Assembly (NCBI GenBank): GCA_963210315.1
Contig: OY723311.1
Coordinates: forward strand, 1,116,001-1,180,000
From: Rhynchopus euleeides
Lineage: Eukaryota > Euglenozoa > Diplonemea > Diplonemida > Diplonemidae
Reading direction: 5' to 3'
DNA: 64,000 bases
Numbering within the stretch: position 1 is the first letter of the stretch; each line of letters starts with the position of its first letter. The notes below the pieces were generated by a model. That model ran no database searches. It was not told the origin of the DNA and was given only the letters and a program-made list of their open reading frames with translations. The translations under genes were made by a program, and so were the position numbers. Of this stretch, positions 1-10,779 are shown piece by piece.

Positions 1-1238
1 ACATCGACAAGCTGGGTGGACCAAGTGGTGCTGCCGTACGTGTGCAAGCTGATCCAGCAGATCGCCCAGAGCTTCTCTCTGCACGAAGAGAAGATGAAGG
101 TCTCCGACAGCTTCAACCCACTGCAGCCGCCGCCACGCCCCTGCGCCGACCTCCCGAAGGAGGTGGTCCAGGGACTCCTCGTCTCGCTGCGTTTCCTCGC
201 CCTCGTCACGTTCCACATGGGTTCGTACGGTCGCAACATCCGCTTTATCAACGCCTTCACCTACGACCTGCTGAAGCTTCCGGTATGTTGGCCGTCAGTG
301 GATGGGAGTGTGGGCTGTGTGTGGGTTCAGTGCCCTCGCGCCATATTGCCTCCCGTGCAACACAACAGGTGGAGTTTGTGCGGCCCAACATCAAGCTGTA
401 TGCCGCGCTGCTGCAGTTCAACGTCAACATCGACAGCCTATCCGGGGAGGAAAATCTGAAGCAAGGTGTGCTATCAACCGTGCCGCCTCACCCCTCTTTT
501 TGTGATGATTTGCCATCACAGCCAACAGCAGGCTGTGTTTAGTGCATAATCTGCCTCAACCCCCACGTTTTGCACACCACAGCGCAACACCTCCCGAGTG
601 AGTGCTCGACGGATGCCATCAAGTCGAGCCTGAGCGGGATGTTCACCGCGCTGTCGGAGCAATCCCTCGTCCTGCTGCAGCAGAACTTCCACAAGACGAC
701 AGGCACACTGCTGGCGCGGGACGTCAGCAGCTACAACGTCCTGAGCGATCTCCTGCAGGAGGCCATCGACAACCAGGGGCGGGCCCCCCAGGTGCCTGTG
801 GTTGGGGGCGACGACTACAGGCTCCTCGGCGACCTCCCTGACCCGTCCCGCATGTCCAACGCGCAAGATGGCGGGGAGAAGGCAGCTGACGACCTGTCTC
901 CTGTGATGATGGACGACGTGTTGGTCCGCCCCAAAGTGGAATCCGAGGCGCACGCCTATGTCCAGGCAGAGGGCGATGCCCCTGCGCGGTTCCGCTGCGC
1001 TCTGAACGGGCACCTGATGAAGGAGCCTGTGCGGTCCCCACACGGGCATGTGTTTGAAAAGGAGAACATCCACAAGTGGATCGAGCAGGCGGGGCAGACA
1101 TGCCCCTTCACAGGGAAGCCCCTCCTTTTGTCGGATCTGGCTGCAGACACGGGTCTGGCGCTCGAGATCACCTCGTGGCACATCAAGGTGCAGGCGCAGG
1201 AGAACGAGGAGGATGAGCTGGCTGTCTACGACTTCTGA
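1..1238 (+). CDS. U-box domain protein, 5'-truncated, three visible exons
   Basis: The reading frame is open from the window edge, so the start lies outside. Exons are 1-282, 369-465 and 583-1238, with GT-AG introns of 86 and 117 bp; joining them gives 344 continuous residues. The C-terminal ~75 residues form a U-box: a hydrophobic NGHLMKEPVRSPHGHVFEK stretch, then IHKWIEQ and CPFTGKPL, the usual M-x-D/E-PV...GH...I..W....CP.t...L pattern without zinc ligands. U-boxes recruit E2 enzymes, so an E3 ubiquitin ligase or ubiquitin chain-extension role is likely. The helical N-terminal part (LIQQIAQSF, GLLVSLRFLALV) is not recognised; the length and helices would fit a Ufd2-like or kinetoplastid-type U-box protein, but the family cannot be named. 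The short C-rich introns match others in the window. The U-box call is firm, the family is not. Confidence 0.75.
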
Positions 1239-2951
1239 GGTGGGGGCGGGGGGTGAGTTTTCAATACTTCAGAAGACATGCAAAGTGTGCCACATACACA
1301 CACACCGCCTCTCCTTCGCTCCTTGTACCTTGTCTCTTTATTGTACGTGCTTGTTCTGCTGGCTCCCACCGGTAGCGAACGTACCACTCTTCTCGGTTCC
1401 CATTCGCTTGCTCAAAAAATACAATGATCAGGAGCCCTGTTCCTTCCCGCCCCCCTGCGCCTTGCTTGGTGTGCGATTGGCCCCCTTCCCACCGACTCTG
1501 CCTTGTCTGCTCTGCGGCGCAAGGCTGCAACACCGCAGCGCTGTGCCTCAGCTCTGAGAGGCTGTGAGGTGCAGGCGGTTGGGTTGGAAGAGGGGGTGCG
1601 GGGGTGGTGATCTGATCTAGATAATTCTAACATGACACGCAATGACACGTTGGCATGGTGGTGCTCTCTTCAAAGTGTAATGGATCTTTTGGGATGGCAG
1701 GTTCATTCCCACACGACGACAAAACATGGACATCGTGCCCACCGCGAATCCACACACATTCCTGAACACAGGGACAGATTGGCGTGTGGGCACAATCAAC
1801 ATCCATGTCTTCTTACTCGTGGTGCACTTTTCCTGCTTTCTCCATGAAGTGATCCTGCACGACCACACCCCCTTGTTTGCCCTTTACACTCTCTGAAATA
1901 TCTCACGTTCGGCGATGCCCGCACACACACACCACCAGTCCCTTGGGACATATACACTACTAAGTCAGCCTTTCCCCCTCCCCTACCCTCCCCTGTCCAC
2001 ACAGCAACCGTGGGCGTATAACTCGGGCTCAGGGGTCGCTCGAATACACACATTCACACATCCACAGTGCAGCTGGCCGATCTGTACTGCGCCCCCAACA
2101 TCACGGGTTTTCACACAATTCTATTTAAAAAAACGTGTGTCTATACTCCGTGAGAACAACGCCTTTTTAGGCAACACTGTGTACGTCACGGTCTGGTCGT
2201 CTTGTACGTCAGGCTGGAGGTCGTCGATGCCAAAAAAAAACGTGCGCAAAAGCAAGGCGGGGTCGTCCCCTCGTCTCTGCTGGTTTGGCGCAGCAAAAGC
2301 GAAAGGACAAATGAACTTCTCTAACTGAAATGCTTAACACAGCCGCCCCTGCGCATGTTGGAGGAGGCACATACACAACACCCCCCCCCCCTTACGCGGT
2401 GACATGTCTTTTTGTTCGTTCGTTTTTATGGAGGGGATGCTGAATTGCCGCGATTATAAAAACACGTATCGGCTGGATTTGTAAACTCGAGAGGGGGCAG
2501 TTTAATCCGCTGGAGACTAACACACGCCGCTCATCTCCCCCGCCGCCGGCGGGGGGTGCGGGTGATGGGTGGAGGGTGGGGGTGGGGGTGGGAACCTAAC
2601 ACACGAGGTGCGCTGTCCACCGCTTCTTCCCCCCCCCCCCCAAGTATGCCTGGGACTTTGGCCTTTTTGGGCCCAAAAAGGGGTCGGGATTCCACTTTTT
2701 CTCCAAGGGTTTTTCGGGGGGGAAATGGCGCACAATCCCCCTCGCGGGCAAGAAAATCCCCCCATCCCCACCACACAACCAGTGTGAGTGTGGTGTGTGG
2801 GTATTGGACGCCCTGTGTGATGAGAGATAGTGGCAACACAACAGCAACATGCCAGGCAAGGGGTGCCAAAAATGGGTTTTCGGGGCGTTATTGTAACGAC
2901 CCCTTCCTATGCCCAGTGGCACAATCTCAAGGATTTGGTTGCTCGACATAC

Positions 2952-3013
2952 GGGGGGGTCTGGGGGGCGGAGCCCCCCAGCCGCCGGAGGCCACGGTAGT
3001 GAGTATCTGTTCC
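2952..3013 (+). repeat. GC hairpin repeat, copy 1
   Basis: A run of G, then TCTGGGGGGCGGAGCCCCCC, an almost perfect hairpin, followed by AGCCGCCGGAGGCCACGG and TAGTGAGTATCTGTTCC. The same unit recurs at 3167-3216 in direct orientation and at 46861-46922 in inverse orientation, so it is an interspersed repeat and not chance GC content. Confidence 0.75.
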
Positions 3014-3166
3014 TTGCGCCGTAGTGGGAGCGCGTGGGAGTTGCGGGCGTACAGATTGTTGGCTGCGTCCTCCTGAGGCTACTGAGAGTGGTCTGGGTCC
3101 CATTCGCTGATGTGAACCCAAAGGACTTGGCTACAAGACAGGCACACGCTCCAGCCTAGTGGTACA

Positions 3167-3216
3167 GGGGGGTCTGGGGGGCGGAGCCCCCCAGCCGCCG
3201 GAGGCCACGGTAGTGA
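3167..3216 (+). repeat. GC hairpin repeat, copy 2
   Basis: Identical to copy 1 through the hairpin and the GCCGCCGGAGGCCACGGTAG segment; it diverges after TAGTGA. It lies 215 bp downstream of copy 1 in the same orientation. Confidence 0.75.
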
Positions 3217-3649
3217 ACGCCTGGCCCTTGACTGGGGAACAACGCCGGGTTTTGGCTGGAACAACCGAAAAAGGGGCGGGTGTCCGGAGGATTCATCCTC
3301 ATCCCCCACTAGAATACCACCTGCCCCCGAAAAACTTCACCCAGAAAACCTGTTGGGAAAAAATCCCACCTAAAAACCCCAAGGAGAAAAAAAAATCCCT
3401 CCCTATAAAAACCCAAAGAGAAAAAAAGTGCAATCCTGAATCGGGACTTGGACTCCACATTTAGCTTCATACTTGCCCCCCCCCCCCCCTCCTCTCTTTG
3501 GTGCGCCAAGGGGAGCCCACCGGCCAGAGCTTCACGCTGTTGAGATAGAGAGCGCGCGCGTGTGGAGACATGCCAACAGGAGGGGGGGGGGGGGGCGTGC
3601 GCAAAAACAGGAACGAGCTTGGATGACTTACCCACCCCTCCCCTCTCCC

Positions 3650-3735
3650 TCAGACACAACCTGCATAACGAGTGAAGGGTGATCATTCTTGTGCTCCCTT
3701 CAAATTCGATTTCACTACCCCCACCCCTCCCCTCT
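3650..3735 (+). repeat. Duplicated ~70-100 bp segment, copy 1 of 2
   Basis: The segment beginning TCAGACACAACCTGCATAAC is repeated at 17379 with about 85 percent identity by eye, running through GATCAT, CTTGTGCT and TTTCA and then a C-rich stretch. Both copies lie upstream of host genes (290 and 860 bp), which may be coincidence. Confidence 0.6.
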
Positions 3736-3939
3736 CCCTCACCCCCCGCGACTCCATCAACGCACTCAACCCACACACTGCACCACACCCACCACAACAG
3801 GGCAATGGGCTGGGCAGTGGGTGGCACGGGATCCTGAGACTCTCTCCCTCCCCACCCCCCACCCCCCACCCCCGGGATCAAACAGCGGTAGATTCGCCTC
3901 CACCCCACACCCCTCCACCCCACGCATCCACGTCCTGCA

Positions 3940-6684
3940 ATGTCGCCGGAACCCACAGCACAGCCGCGGCAGTTCATCCGCTGGACGGTTGTCCGCACGA
4001 GGGGTGGGTCTGAAGATGTCCACCTCGGGGGCATTGAGTTCCGCGGCAGGCACGGTGAATACCTCCACATCGCGGAGAGCAGCTGCGGTGGCGGCGCGGA
4101 GAGCCTCAAGGGGTACGGCCCGTGGCGCTTGCACGATGGGGACGGGAGCACCTGGTGGAGGTCGAGGCGGAAGGGGCACGTCATGTTTACGGTCCAGGGG
4201 GTTGCCAGCGTCGCATCCTACCGCTTCATGACGGGGGGTGGGAAGTCTGCATCGGACCCATCCCAGTGGTCCCTCCACATCGCAGCAAGCCCGGAGGGGC
4301 CGTGGAGCGTTTTTCACCGGGTGGAGTCCTCCTTCAACTCGATGCCTGCCGCAAGGCATGCCTGGACCACACCGATGCTTCCGCTGCAGTGCAGCCCGCT
4401 GCCCCACCCCCAGGGCGTGCTGGGCCTCCCAGATGGACCTGTCACCCTGGCTGAAGTGGAGACGGCTTACAAATCTGTCGCGCTCCGCACCCACCCCGGC
4501 CTGGGGGGGTGGGAGGAAACCGCGCGATTCTGTCGTGCCGCAGAGGCCTACACCGTGCTGCTCGCACAGCTTGTCGACGGCATGAGCTTCCCCGACGAGG
4601 CACCCCTTGTGGAACCCCATGAGATTTTCAACCGTGTCCTGGGGTACACCTGGCGTCTCGCAGGGGCCTCCCCCGCCGCAGTATCGGAGTCGTCGCCCTC
4701 ATCTTCCGGGGGTCGTCTGGGGGCAAGCCTTAACAAGATGAACCCGATGGGGATCGTGGACTCCCTGAGGTCGGCATGCCTTTATGAGTTCAACAAGGAG
4801 CTCTCCTCAGAGGCCCTCCGGGAGCTGTCGGTGCTGCACAGCAGCAGCGCGGAGCGCCCCTCCCCGGAGGTGGAGGGGGCTGGCGGCGGGGTGGAGGTGG
4901 TGTTGATCCGCCACGGGATGGGCCACCACAACGACCTGATGGGTGCCTGCTCTGGGATGAACCGCGATTCGGAGCTGAACCGCGTCGGGGTGCTGCAGGC
5001 GCAGCGCCTGGGGTGTGTCCTGCGGAGCGCCGGCGGCTTCCCGGAGGACACCCTCGTGGTGGTGTCGCCCTTCCGCCGTGCCCTGCAGACCTCTGTCGAG
5101 GTGCTGGGGGATTCCGCGAAGAAGCTCCGCACCATCGTCACCCCACTCGCTGCGGAGCATACGCTGTACCGCAGCGCTGTGCAGAAGGGGGACCGGGGAT
5201 CTTCTGCTGACATGCTGCGGGGTATATTCCCCACATCGCAGTTCCCGCAGTTCGACTTCTCCGAGGTGGTGCGCTACTGCGATGAGAAGGGGGTCTCGAA
5301 TGGGCGCTGGTGGCACCACGCCCCACACCCCTCCATCAGCGAGACTTATGAGTCGTTCCGCCGCCGCGCCGACGAATTCCGCGCCTGGTTGGGCCGCACC
5401 GCAAAGGAGAGCGGCGCCCGGCGTGTCGTCGTCTTCTCCCACGGAGGCCTGCTCACCACAAGCTTCGGGAGGCCACACTACGGCAACTGCGGGTTCCGCG
5501 TCTTCTCCGTCATGCCTGATGGAGGCGCACGCCGCTGCACCACTGGGGAGGTGCTTACCCCTCCAGCGCATGGCCCGCTCCCGGGTATCCCGCGTGAGGA
5601 CTCCTGGCTGGAGATCGAGAGTCGGGCGGACGGGCGCCAGCTGTGGGTGGAGGCGGTGCGGAGGTGCAGCCATCTCATCGATGGGCATTGGGTGTTCCGC
5701 GTGCAGGCGGTGTTGGATGACGAGGAGGAAGTGGTGGCGTTCATGCGGCTCAGCGCTCTGAGGCGGCTCCACGATGATGTGAAGCGGGCGTTGAAGGGGA
5801 GCTATAAGGACTACGACCTGCAGGGTCTCTTCCCCGCACCGCATTGGCGCCGCGGGATTGCGAAGGGGGCAGAGACGTGGCTGCAGCAGCTCTGCGTGGT
5901 GATGGGTGATGTATCCTTCCCCGGAGAGGTGAGGGATCTGGTGCACCGCGCGCTGGCGCAGAGCGACGCGCAGATGCGTGATGGGAATGCACTCCCCCCG
6001 ACCCGACCCACCTGGGTGCCCGACCAGGATGCGGCGCACTGCTATGCCTGCAAGAAGGGATTCCATCTGATGCGCCGCAGGCACCACTGCAGGCTGTGCG
6101 GCGAGCTGGTCTGCTCCAAATGCTCCCCACACGACGCTCCGGTGGAGGGGGAGGCAAAGCCCCAACGTGTCTGCACCGCCTGCCACGACATCGTCTCCCG
6201 GACAGAGCACTTCCCCCAGCGGCTGAAGGTGCAGTCCGCCACGCAATCCGACGCCAACGGGGTGTATGTGAAGGCTGCATGGCATGTTAACAGCATGCCA
6301 TTCTACACCTGCACGTCAGACCACGGTGGGGCAGCGTGGTATCTCTTCAGCGGAGGGGGCCTGTGGTGGGTCAGCAGCTCGCAGCAGGACTTCCGCAAAG
6401 GCGGCGGTGTGATGTGTGGGTCGGGGGAGACGCCCGATGCTGTAGTGGATTGGCGGACCTCCGCCGACCCAGGGGTGGGGGCGAAGGAGCTGGTCTCCGT
6501 GGACCCGTGTACCATTGTGAAGTGCGCCTCCGACTCCACCCTCGTTCAGGAGGAGGAGGAGGACGAGGAGGAGTGGCTGGGATTCGCCTCTGACTGCGGC
6601 TCTTCCTTCGGGAGCAGCGTTGGGAGCGGGGCGGATTACACCTGCACGCTGCCGTCATCAGATGATGCGGATTGCCGGTCATGA
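3940..6684 (+). CDS. Multidomain protein: discoidin-like, J-like, histidine phosphatase, PX, FYVE
   Basis: A single 914-residue exon. Residues ~8-125 resemble a discoidin/F5-8C-type beta sandwich (WTVVRTRGG, ending SPEGPWSVFHRVE). Residues ~160-210 look like a J domain whose HPD is HPG (AYKSVALRTHPG). Residues ~318-520 are a histidine phosphatase: LIRHGMGHHN with the RHG signature, SPFRRALQT, and VVFSHGG carrying the second catalytic His. Residues ~555-665 resemble a PX domain (VFRVQAVLDDEEEVVAFMRL, then LFPAPHWRRG). Residues ~690-750 form a FYVE finger: WVPD, CYACKKGF, RRRHHCRLCG, CSKC, CTAC, all basic-patch and Cys ligands present. The tail holds a Trp-rich module and an acidic stretch (EEEEEDEEE). 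PX and FYVE bind phosphatidylinositol 3-phosphate, so the enzyme is probably endosomal. The substrate is unknown. FYVE and phosphatase calls are strong; J-like, PX and discoidin-like are weaker. Confidence 0.8.
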   Translation: MSPEPTAQPRQFIRWTVVRTRGGSEDVHLGGIEFRGRHGEYLHIAESSCGGGAESLKGYGPWRLHDGDGSTWWRSRRKGHVMFTVQGVASVASYRFMTGGGKSASDPSQWSLHIAASPEGPWSVFHRVESSFNSMPAARHAWTTPMLPLQCSPLPHPQGVLGLPDGPVTLAEVETAYKSVALRTHPGLGGWEETARFCRAAEAYTVLLAQLVDGMSFPDEAPLVEPHEIFNRVLGYTWRLAGASPAAVSESSPSSSGGRLGASLNKMNPMGIVDSLRSACLYEFNKELSSEALRELSVLHSSSAERPSPEVEGAGGGVEVVLIRHGMGHHNDLMGACSGMNRDSELNRVGVLQAQRLGCVLRSAGGFPEDTLVVVSPFRRALQTSVEVLGDSAKKLRTIVTPLAAEHTLYRSAVQKGDRGSSADMLRGIFPTSQFPQFDFSEVVRYCDEKGVSNGRWWHHAPHPSISETYESFRRRADEFRAWLGRTAKESGARRVVVFSHGGLLTTSFGRPHYGNCGFRVFSVMPDGGARRCTTGEVLTPPAHGPLPGIPREDSWLEIESRADGRQLWVEAVRRCSHLIDGHWVFRVQAVLDDEEEVVAFMRLSALRRLHDDVKRALKGSYKDYDLQGLFPAPHWRRGIAKGAETWLQQLCVVMGDVSFPGEVRDLVHRALAQSDAQMRDGNALPPTRPTWVPDQDAAHCYACKKGFHLMRRRHHCRLCGELVCSKCSPHDAPVEGEAKPQRVCTACHDIVSRTEHFPQRLKVQSATQSDANGVYVKAAWHVNSMPFYTCTSDHGGAAWYLFSGGGLWWVSSSQQDFRKGGGVMCGSGETPDAVVDWRTSADPGVGAKELVSVDPCTIVKCASDSTLVQEEEEDEEEWLGFASDCGSSFGSSVGSGADYTCTLPSSDDADCRS

Positions 6685-7190
6685 ATGGCTCTTTCATTCT
6701 GATGTTTTTATACTGTATTCTTTTAGGGCTTCGGTGCAGCCGAGTGGAGGGCAGGGGTGGGTGCGGGTTGTGGGGGGGGTTCGTTTTTTGCGTAGCTTTG
6801 CAGTGATGATATGGATTTCTCAGAAAAAAAATATTCTCAAGAAACGCGTCGCCGCTCCGCCATGGGGCTGAGAAATACGATGGGCGCCCCTATCTCTCGT
6901 GCGGCACATCCATCGTCTGGGCTTTATTTTTTCACCCGGGTTTGGCGCACAAACATTGCCTTGTCCTCTTCCTTTTTTGTGTCTCTCTTTCCTCCCTCGA
7001 GAGCTGTGTTCTCCCCAACGCATGTTTGTTTCGTTTCGGGTTTCATTATTTCAAAAAAAACCTTCCGCCGGCGCCTCCATTTCTGGGGGTGTTTTCTCGC
7101 GATCGACAAGCCACCCCCTGCTGGTTTCTCCGTCTCCCCCCCCCCTCCCCCTTCTTTTTGCTGGTCTTTTTGCAGACAAGCCACAGTTTA
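6685..7190. other. Intergenic
   Basis: I see no gene. The stretch is T-rich and C-rich on the + strand, with the 3' end of the phosphatase gene's transcript presumably here. It ends at the TA flanking the element at 7191. Confidence 0.5.
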
Positions 7191-7887
7191 CCGTCACTCA
7201 AGTTATGTTGGTGGGGTAAATATGTTGGTGGGGTAGTAATTTGGTGGATTTGGGGCTCTGAAAAAAGTTGGTGGGTTATTACCCCACCAACATTATTACC
7301 CCAGGGCGCGTTGTACTTGGCGATTTTTTTCTGGCACCTGGGATTTGGAGCCCCCTGCCCACCCACCCCGACTGCGCGTGCGCATGTGCGTACGCCGTCC
7401 GCACTTTCTGAAACCGCGCTGCGTACGCGTACGCAGAAATTGCGTACGGCTGGTATTCCAGGTCTCTCAGCACACAGTAGGCCACCCAGTAGGCTGAGCC
7501 CTGGCCTTTGCTCTTGCCTTTCACAGACGGTTCCTTCGCACAAGTGCAAAAGGTACGATTACCTACTCGAAGGCTCGAAGGCTGCTGAGGTTGACGACCG
7601 ATTTGGTGTGCGGACATGGCCGTCTCTTGTGCTACATAGACTGCCGTTTGCAGGCGCCGCACGCCCACGCGTACGCCGTATGCATTTTCTGGAAAACGTA
7701 GCCATCAGCCGGGCCCCTTAGGCGTTCGCCACGAAAACGGTAGTCAGCGATGCGCATTGGGGTAATAAATTGGTGGGGTAGATTTGTTGGTGGGGTAAAT
7801 ATGTTGGTGGGGTACTAATTTGGTGGATTTGGGGGTTCTGGAAGAAGTTGGTGGGTTATTACCCCACCAACATTACTTGAGTGACGG
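7191..7887. mobile_element. 697-bp MITE-like element, TA-flanked, 29-bp inverted repeats
   Basis: Both ends read CCGTCACTCAAG(T)... in inverse orientation; the inverted repeat is 29 bp with one mismatch and is flanked on both sides by TA, suggesting a TA target duplication. Just inside each end lies a ~95-bp block in direct orientation (7203-7310 and 7788-7875) built from TGTTGGTGGGGTAA units and an internal palindrome around GGGTTATTACCCC. The core has several GTACGCGTACG-like motifs and no open frame of note. It looks like a non-autonomous DNA transposon, Tc1/mariner-like by its TA target only. Confidence 0.8.
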
Positions 7888-8213
7888 TATGTTATTGCGG
7901 CACGTCTGCCACACCCATCCCACAAGAGATGCCCCCCGAGGCACCAGATTTCCCGGTGCCCCGAATCCTGCCTATCCACGGGGCAAATGCGTGTTCATCA
8001 TGGCATCAGACATTTCCGGCTGCCTCCGACGATTCCCGGGAGGCCGAGATACCGTGCCAACGTCATTCCTTTTTTGCTGCCCTTCCCCCTCAAAACACCC
8101 CAAACACAAAATTATCTGCCCCCACCCCCACATTCTGTTCTGTCGCCTTTCGCTCACTCTGTCAAGGTGTGTCAGAGTGAGCGGGACAAAAAACCGTGCC
8201 ACTTTTTTTTTTG

Positions 8214-8352
8214 CATACACGTTAAGTGTTCTAAGAAACCAGACATAACCAGAAGACCAACATCATGTTCGTGCTAGCACTTTTCCCTTTTGTCATCACA
8301 CCCGTGCGCCAAAACAGGTTAGGCCTTATATTTGGCTGCGTTCAACGAAAAA
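8214..8352 (+). repeat. Left terminal repeat A1 of element 1
   Basis: 139 bp beginning CATACACGTTAAGTG and ending at the shared core GCTGCGTTCAACGAAAAA; it matches 12730-12868 with no difference I can see. It is preceded by a T run and G (TTTTTG), the same bases that end B1 and B2, which marks the likely crossover core. Confidence 0.9.
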
Positions 8353-8422
8353 TATTTTCGTGGTTCAACACTCCCACCTACTCCCTTCTCTTTACTCCAC
8401 CCTTCAACCCCCGACATATCCG

Positions 8423-9766
8423 ATGCCTGGCGTGCAGAACTCGGAGCTGGTGCTGTCCGGAGTGGGGCGCGGCGCGGGCAACCCGGAGGCCTTGTCCGCC
8501 CCCCTCCCGGCGGGCGACTTCGGGATGGCGATGGGGCAGGCGCTGGCGGCAGTGACCACCGCCAACGCCCGCGAGGTGGCCACTCGCGAGGTCGCGGGGG
8601 CCGACATCCGGGCCACGCAGGTGGAGGCGCACGCGAGGGTGCACGCGGCGGGGGTGGAGGCGGGGGCGGCTACGAGGGCCGCCAACGCGGAGGCGGCGGC
8701 GGGGATGCACATCGCATCCGCGAATGCAGCGGTGCATGCGGCGAAGGTGGAATCCGCTGCGGCACAGCGGGTGACGGGGGCGGAGTCGGACGCGAAGGTG
8801 GCGTCGGTGGAGGCGGCGGCCTCAAACGCCGTCACGGAGGCGCAGGCGCGGGCCATGGTCGCCGAGGAGTCCGCCAGGCACGCGGAGGTGAGAGCCCGCC
8901 TCGAGGCGGAGCTGGCCCTCGAGAGGGAGAAGACGCGGAACGCCGCGTTGGTGATGGAGGAGCGGGCTAAGGCCCAGCGGGAGACGGCCCTCGCGGAGCA
9001 CGCGAGGGTAAGGGCTGAGGCAGGTGCGAGCCGGGCTGCAGCCCCCCAGGACGAGGTGGCTTCCCTCCGGGAGGAGGTGCGGCGGATGCGGGAGGTGGCG
9101 GACCTCCAGGCGGAGCTGGCCCGCCTGCGGGGAAACGGGACGGGCTCCGGAGCCGGCGCCGGAGCACCGAGGGCCGGAAAGCCGGAGCAGCGGGACGGGG
9201 CCGGCAGCGTAGCCGGCAGCAGCGACAGCCGCAGGGGCGCCGGGGCTCTCAACCCCCTGGACGTGGACGAGTGGTGGCACGCGGACGAGGCCACGCTGGG
9301 GCTGGTGCACCTGCACCAGCTGCGCCGCTACGACGCCCTGCTGGGGGCCCGGGCGGGGGGTGCCCTGCGCCCGCAGGCCCACGAGGCGCAGGCCCGGATG
9401 AGGGATATCAACCTCATCATGACGAGCCTGCCGTCGCTGCAGGAGCCGGAGGACTACGACGACCTCCTGGTCCGGCTGATGCAGAACCAGTTCTGCAGGC
9501 TGGAAGCCCTCAACGAGGGCGTGTTGGGGGGCGGATGGGAGGCGGCCTCCGCGATGGAGGAGGAATTCTTCGGGAAGCCGGAGATTCCTCCGTACCTCCG
9601 GGCGGCAAAGGAGAAGGCACGGGCCCGCCAGCCACGCTCCCCCCAGGTCCACCACCCACAGCATCAGCATCAGCATCAACAACAACAGCAACGCAGCTCG
9701 CAGCCACAGCCGCAGCAGGGCCACCCCACCAGCCAGCGGAGCAGGAGGGGGGGCCACAGGCAGTGA
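8423..9766 (+). CDS. Element 1 ORF1, Gag-like coiled-coil protein
   Basis: 447 residues from the first ATG in frame; the frame itself is open from 8360. Residues ~40-240 are alanine-, glutamate- and arginine-rich with heptad-like spacing (AEVRARLEAELALEREKT, QDEVASLREEVRRMREV), so a long coiled coil is likely. A more globular segment follows (DVDEWWHADEATLGLVHLHQ, INLIMTSLPSLQEPEDYDD), then a His/Gln-rich basic tail (QHQHQHQQQQQ, SRRGGHRQ) suited to nucleic-acid binding. No CCHC knuckle is visible. By position this is the structural protein that would package the element's RNA. The YR frame starts 18 bases after its stop but is open well upstream, in the -1 frame. Confidence 0.75.
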   Translation: MPGVQNSELVLSGVGRGAGNPEALSAPLPAGDFGMAMGQALAAVTTANAREVATREVAGADIRATQVEAHARVHAAGVEAGAATRAANAEAAAGMHIASANAAVHAAKVESAAAQRVTGAESDAKVASVEAAASNAVTEAQARAMVAEESARHAEVRARLEAELALEREKTRNAALVMEERAKAQRETALAEHARVRAEAGASRAAAPQDEVASLREEVRRMREVADLQAELARLRGNGTGSGAGAGAPRAGKPEQRDGAGSVAGSSDSRRGAGALNPLDVDEWWHADEATLGLVHLHQLRRYDALLGARAGGALRPQAHEAQARMRDINLIMTSLPSLQEPEDYDDLLVRLMQNQFCRLEALNEGVLGGGWEAASAMEEEFFGKPEIPPYLRAAKEKARARQPRSPQVHHPQHQHQHQQQQQRSSQPQPQQGHPTSQRSRRGGHRQ

Positions 9767-9783
9767 GCTCGCCCCTCACGGCG

Positions 9784-10779
9784 ATGCTGGAGAGCATAGG
9801 GGTGCTCTCCACGGCGCGGGTGGGAAGGAGACGGGCACAGGAGGACCCGCTGACCGCCAGAGAGGCACAGCGGATCGCCAAGCGCGCGGTGAAGACGCTG
9901 GGGGAGGCGTTGGCACCGTCGACGTGGAGGGGGCTCGAGGGGCCCCACCGGCGACTCCTCCAGTTCCGGCACGAGTGGGAGCAGACCACGGGTGTGCTCT
10001 TGCCGTGGGACCTTTGCATCATTTACTGGGTGCAGAGGCTCATGTCCGAAGCGGACTCCCCACTCCGGCCCTCCTCCGCCCTACAGTACGTATCGAGGGC
10101 GGTCGCCGCGATGAGCCGCATGGGGGTTGTGGTGGACTCCCAGCTGCTCCAAGACTTCAAGCGAGGTCTGAAGCGCTTGGGGGCCCTCCGACCGCAGCAC
10201 CAAGCGAAGCCAGCAGCATCCGCCCAGGTGGCCGCAGTGGTGGGCCGGGAGGACGTCGACCGCGACACGAAGCTCGCGATTGTGCTGGGGTGGTGCGGGG
10301 CGGCGCGGGTGTCGGACGTGGTGCGCCTGAAGTGCGGGGACATCGCTTTCCAGAGCGAGTTTGTCGCCGTGAACTGGGCGGAGACGAAGAGCGACCCGTT
10401 CCGCCTGGGCGTCACGACGGGCCTGTTCCTCTCGGAGTGCTGGACGGAGGTGCTGCGGGAGGCGATCTCGGGGCGGGCGGCGGGCGCGCTGGTGGTCGAC
10501 ACGACCTACCGGCGCATCGTGGCGGCGCTGAAGAAGGAGGACCCGGAGCTGAGTGGTCATTCCCTCCGTCGGGGGGCTCTGGCGGAGCTCCTGCAAGAGG
10601 GGCTGTGCCTGGAGTCGTTTCGGCAGCTGTCCCGCCACAGCTCCCTGGACGCCCTGGCCAGGTACCTCCCGGCGGGGAAGCTGAAGCTGGCGAGGCAGAC
10701 GGCCTCCACATCAGTGGTGCTCGACCGGGGGCTATCCCGGGGGTCGCTCTTTGCCCTGCCTTCCCTGGGAAGCTCCTGA
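9784..10779 (+). CDS. Element 1 tyrosine recombinase
   Basis: 331 residues from ATG 9784. The catalytic set is complete: the first Arg in GAARVSDVVRLKCGDI, then GHSLRRG (His-x-x-Arg), SRHSSLDALARYL with the second His and the nucleophilic Tyr in ARYLP. The N-terminal ~150 residues are the helical core-binding domain. This enzyme integrates the circular DNA copy of the element at a short core sequence without target duplication, replacing the integrase of LTR elements. The frame is open upstream to 9271 within ORF1, so expression by -1 frameshift from ORF1 is an alternative to use of its own ATG. Confidence 0.9.
   Translation: MLESIGVLSTARVGRRRAQEDPLTAREAQRIAKRAVKTLGEALAPSTWRGLEGPHRRLLQFRHEWEQTTGVLLPWDLCIIYWVQRLMSEADSPLRPSSALQYVSRAVAAMSRMGVVVDSQLLQDFKRGLKRLGALRPQHQAKPAASAQVAAVVGREDVDRDTKLAIVLGWCGAARVSDVVRLKCGDIAFQSEFVAVNWAETKSDPFRLGVTTGLFLSECWTEVLREAISGRAAGALVVDTTYRRIVAALKKEDPELSGHSLRRGALAELLQEGLCLESFRQLSRHSSLDALARYLPAGKLKLARQTASTSVVLDRGLSRGSLFALPSLGSS

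Larger units (their letters stand above)
1239..3939. other. Intergenic, low-complexity, with short hairpin repeats
   Basis: I see no credible gene in these 2.7 kb. The stretch holds C and G homopolymers, CA-rich tracts and two copies of a GC hairpin repeat near 2952 and 3167. Open frames here are short, proline- or glycine-rich products of homopolymers. The C-rich stretch from about 3840, ending in AG near 3890, may be the splice-acceptor region of the next gene. Confidence 0.6.
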
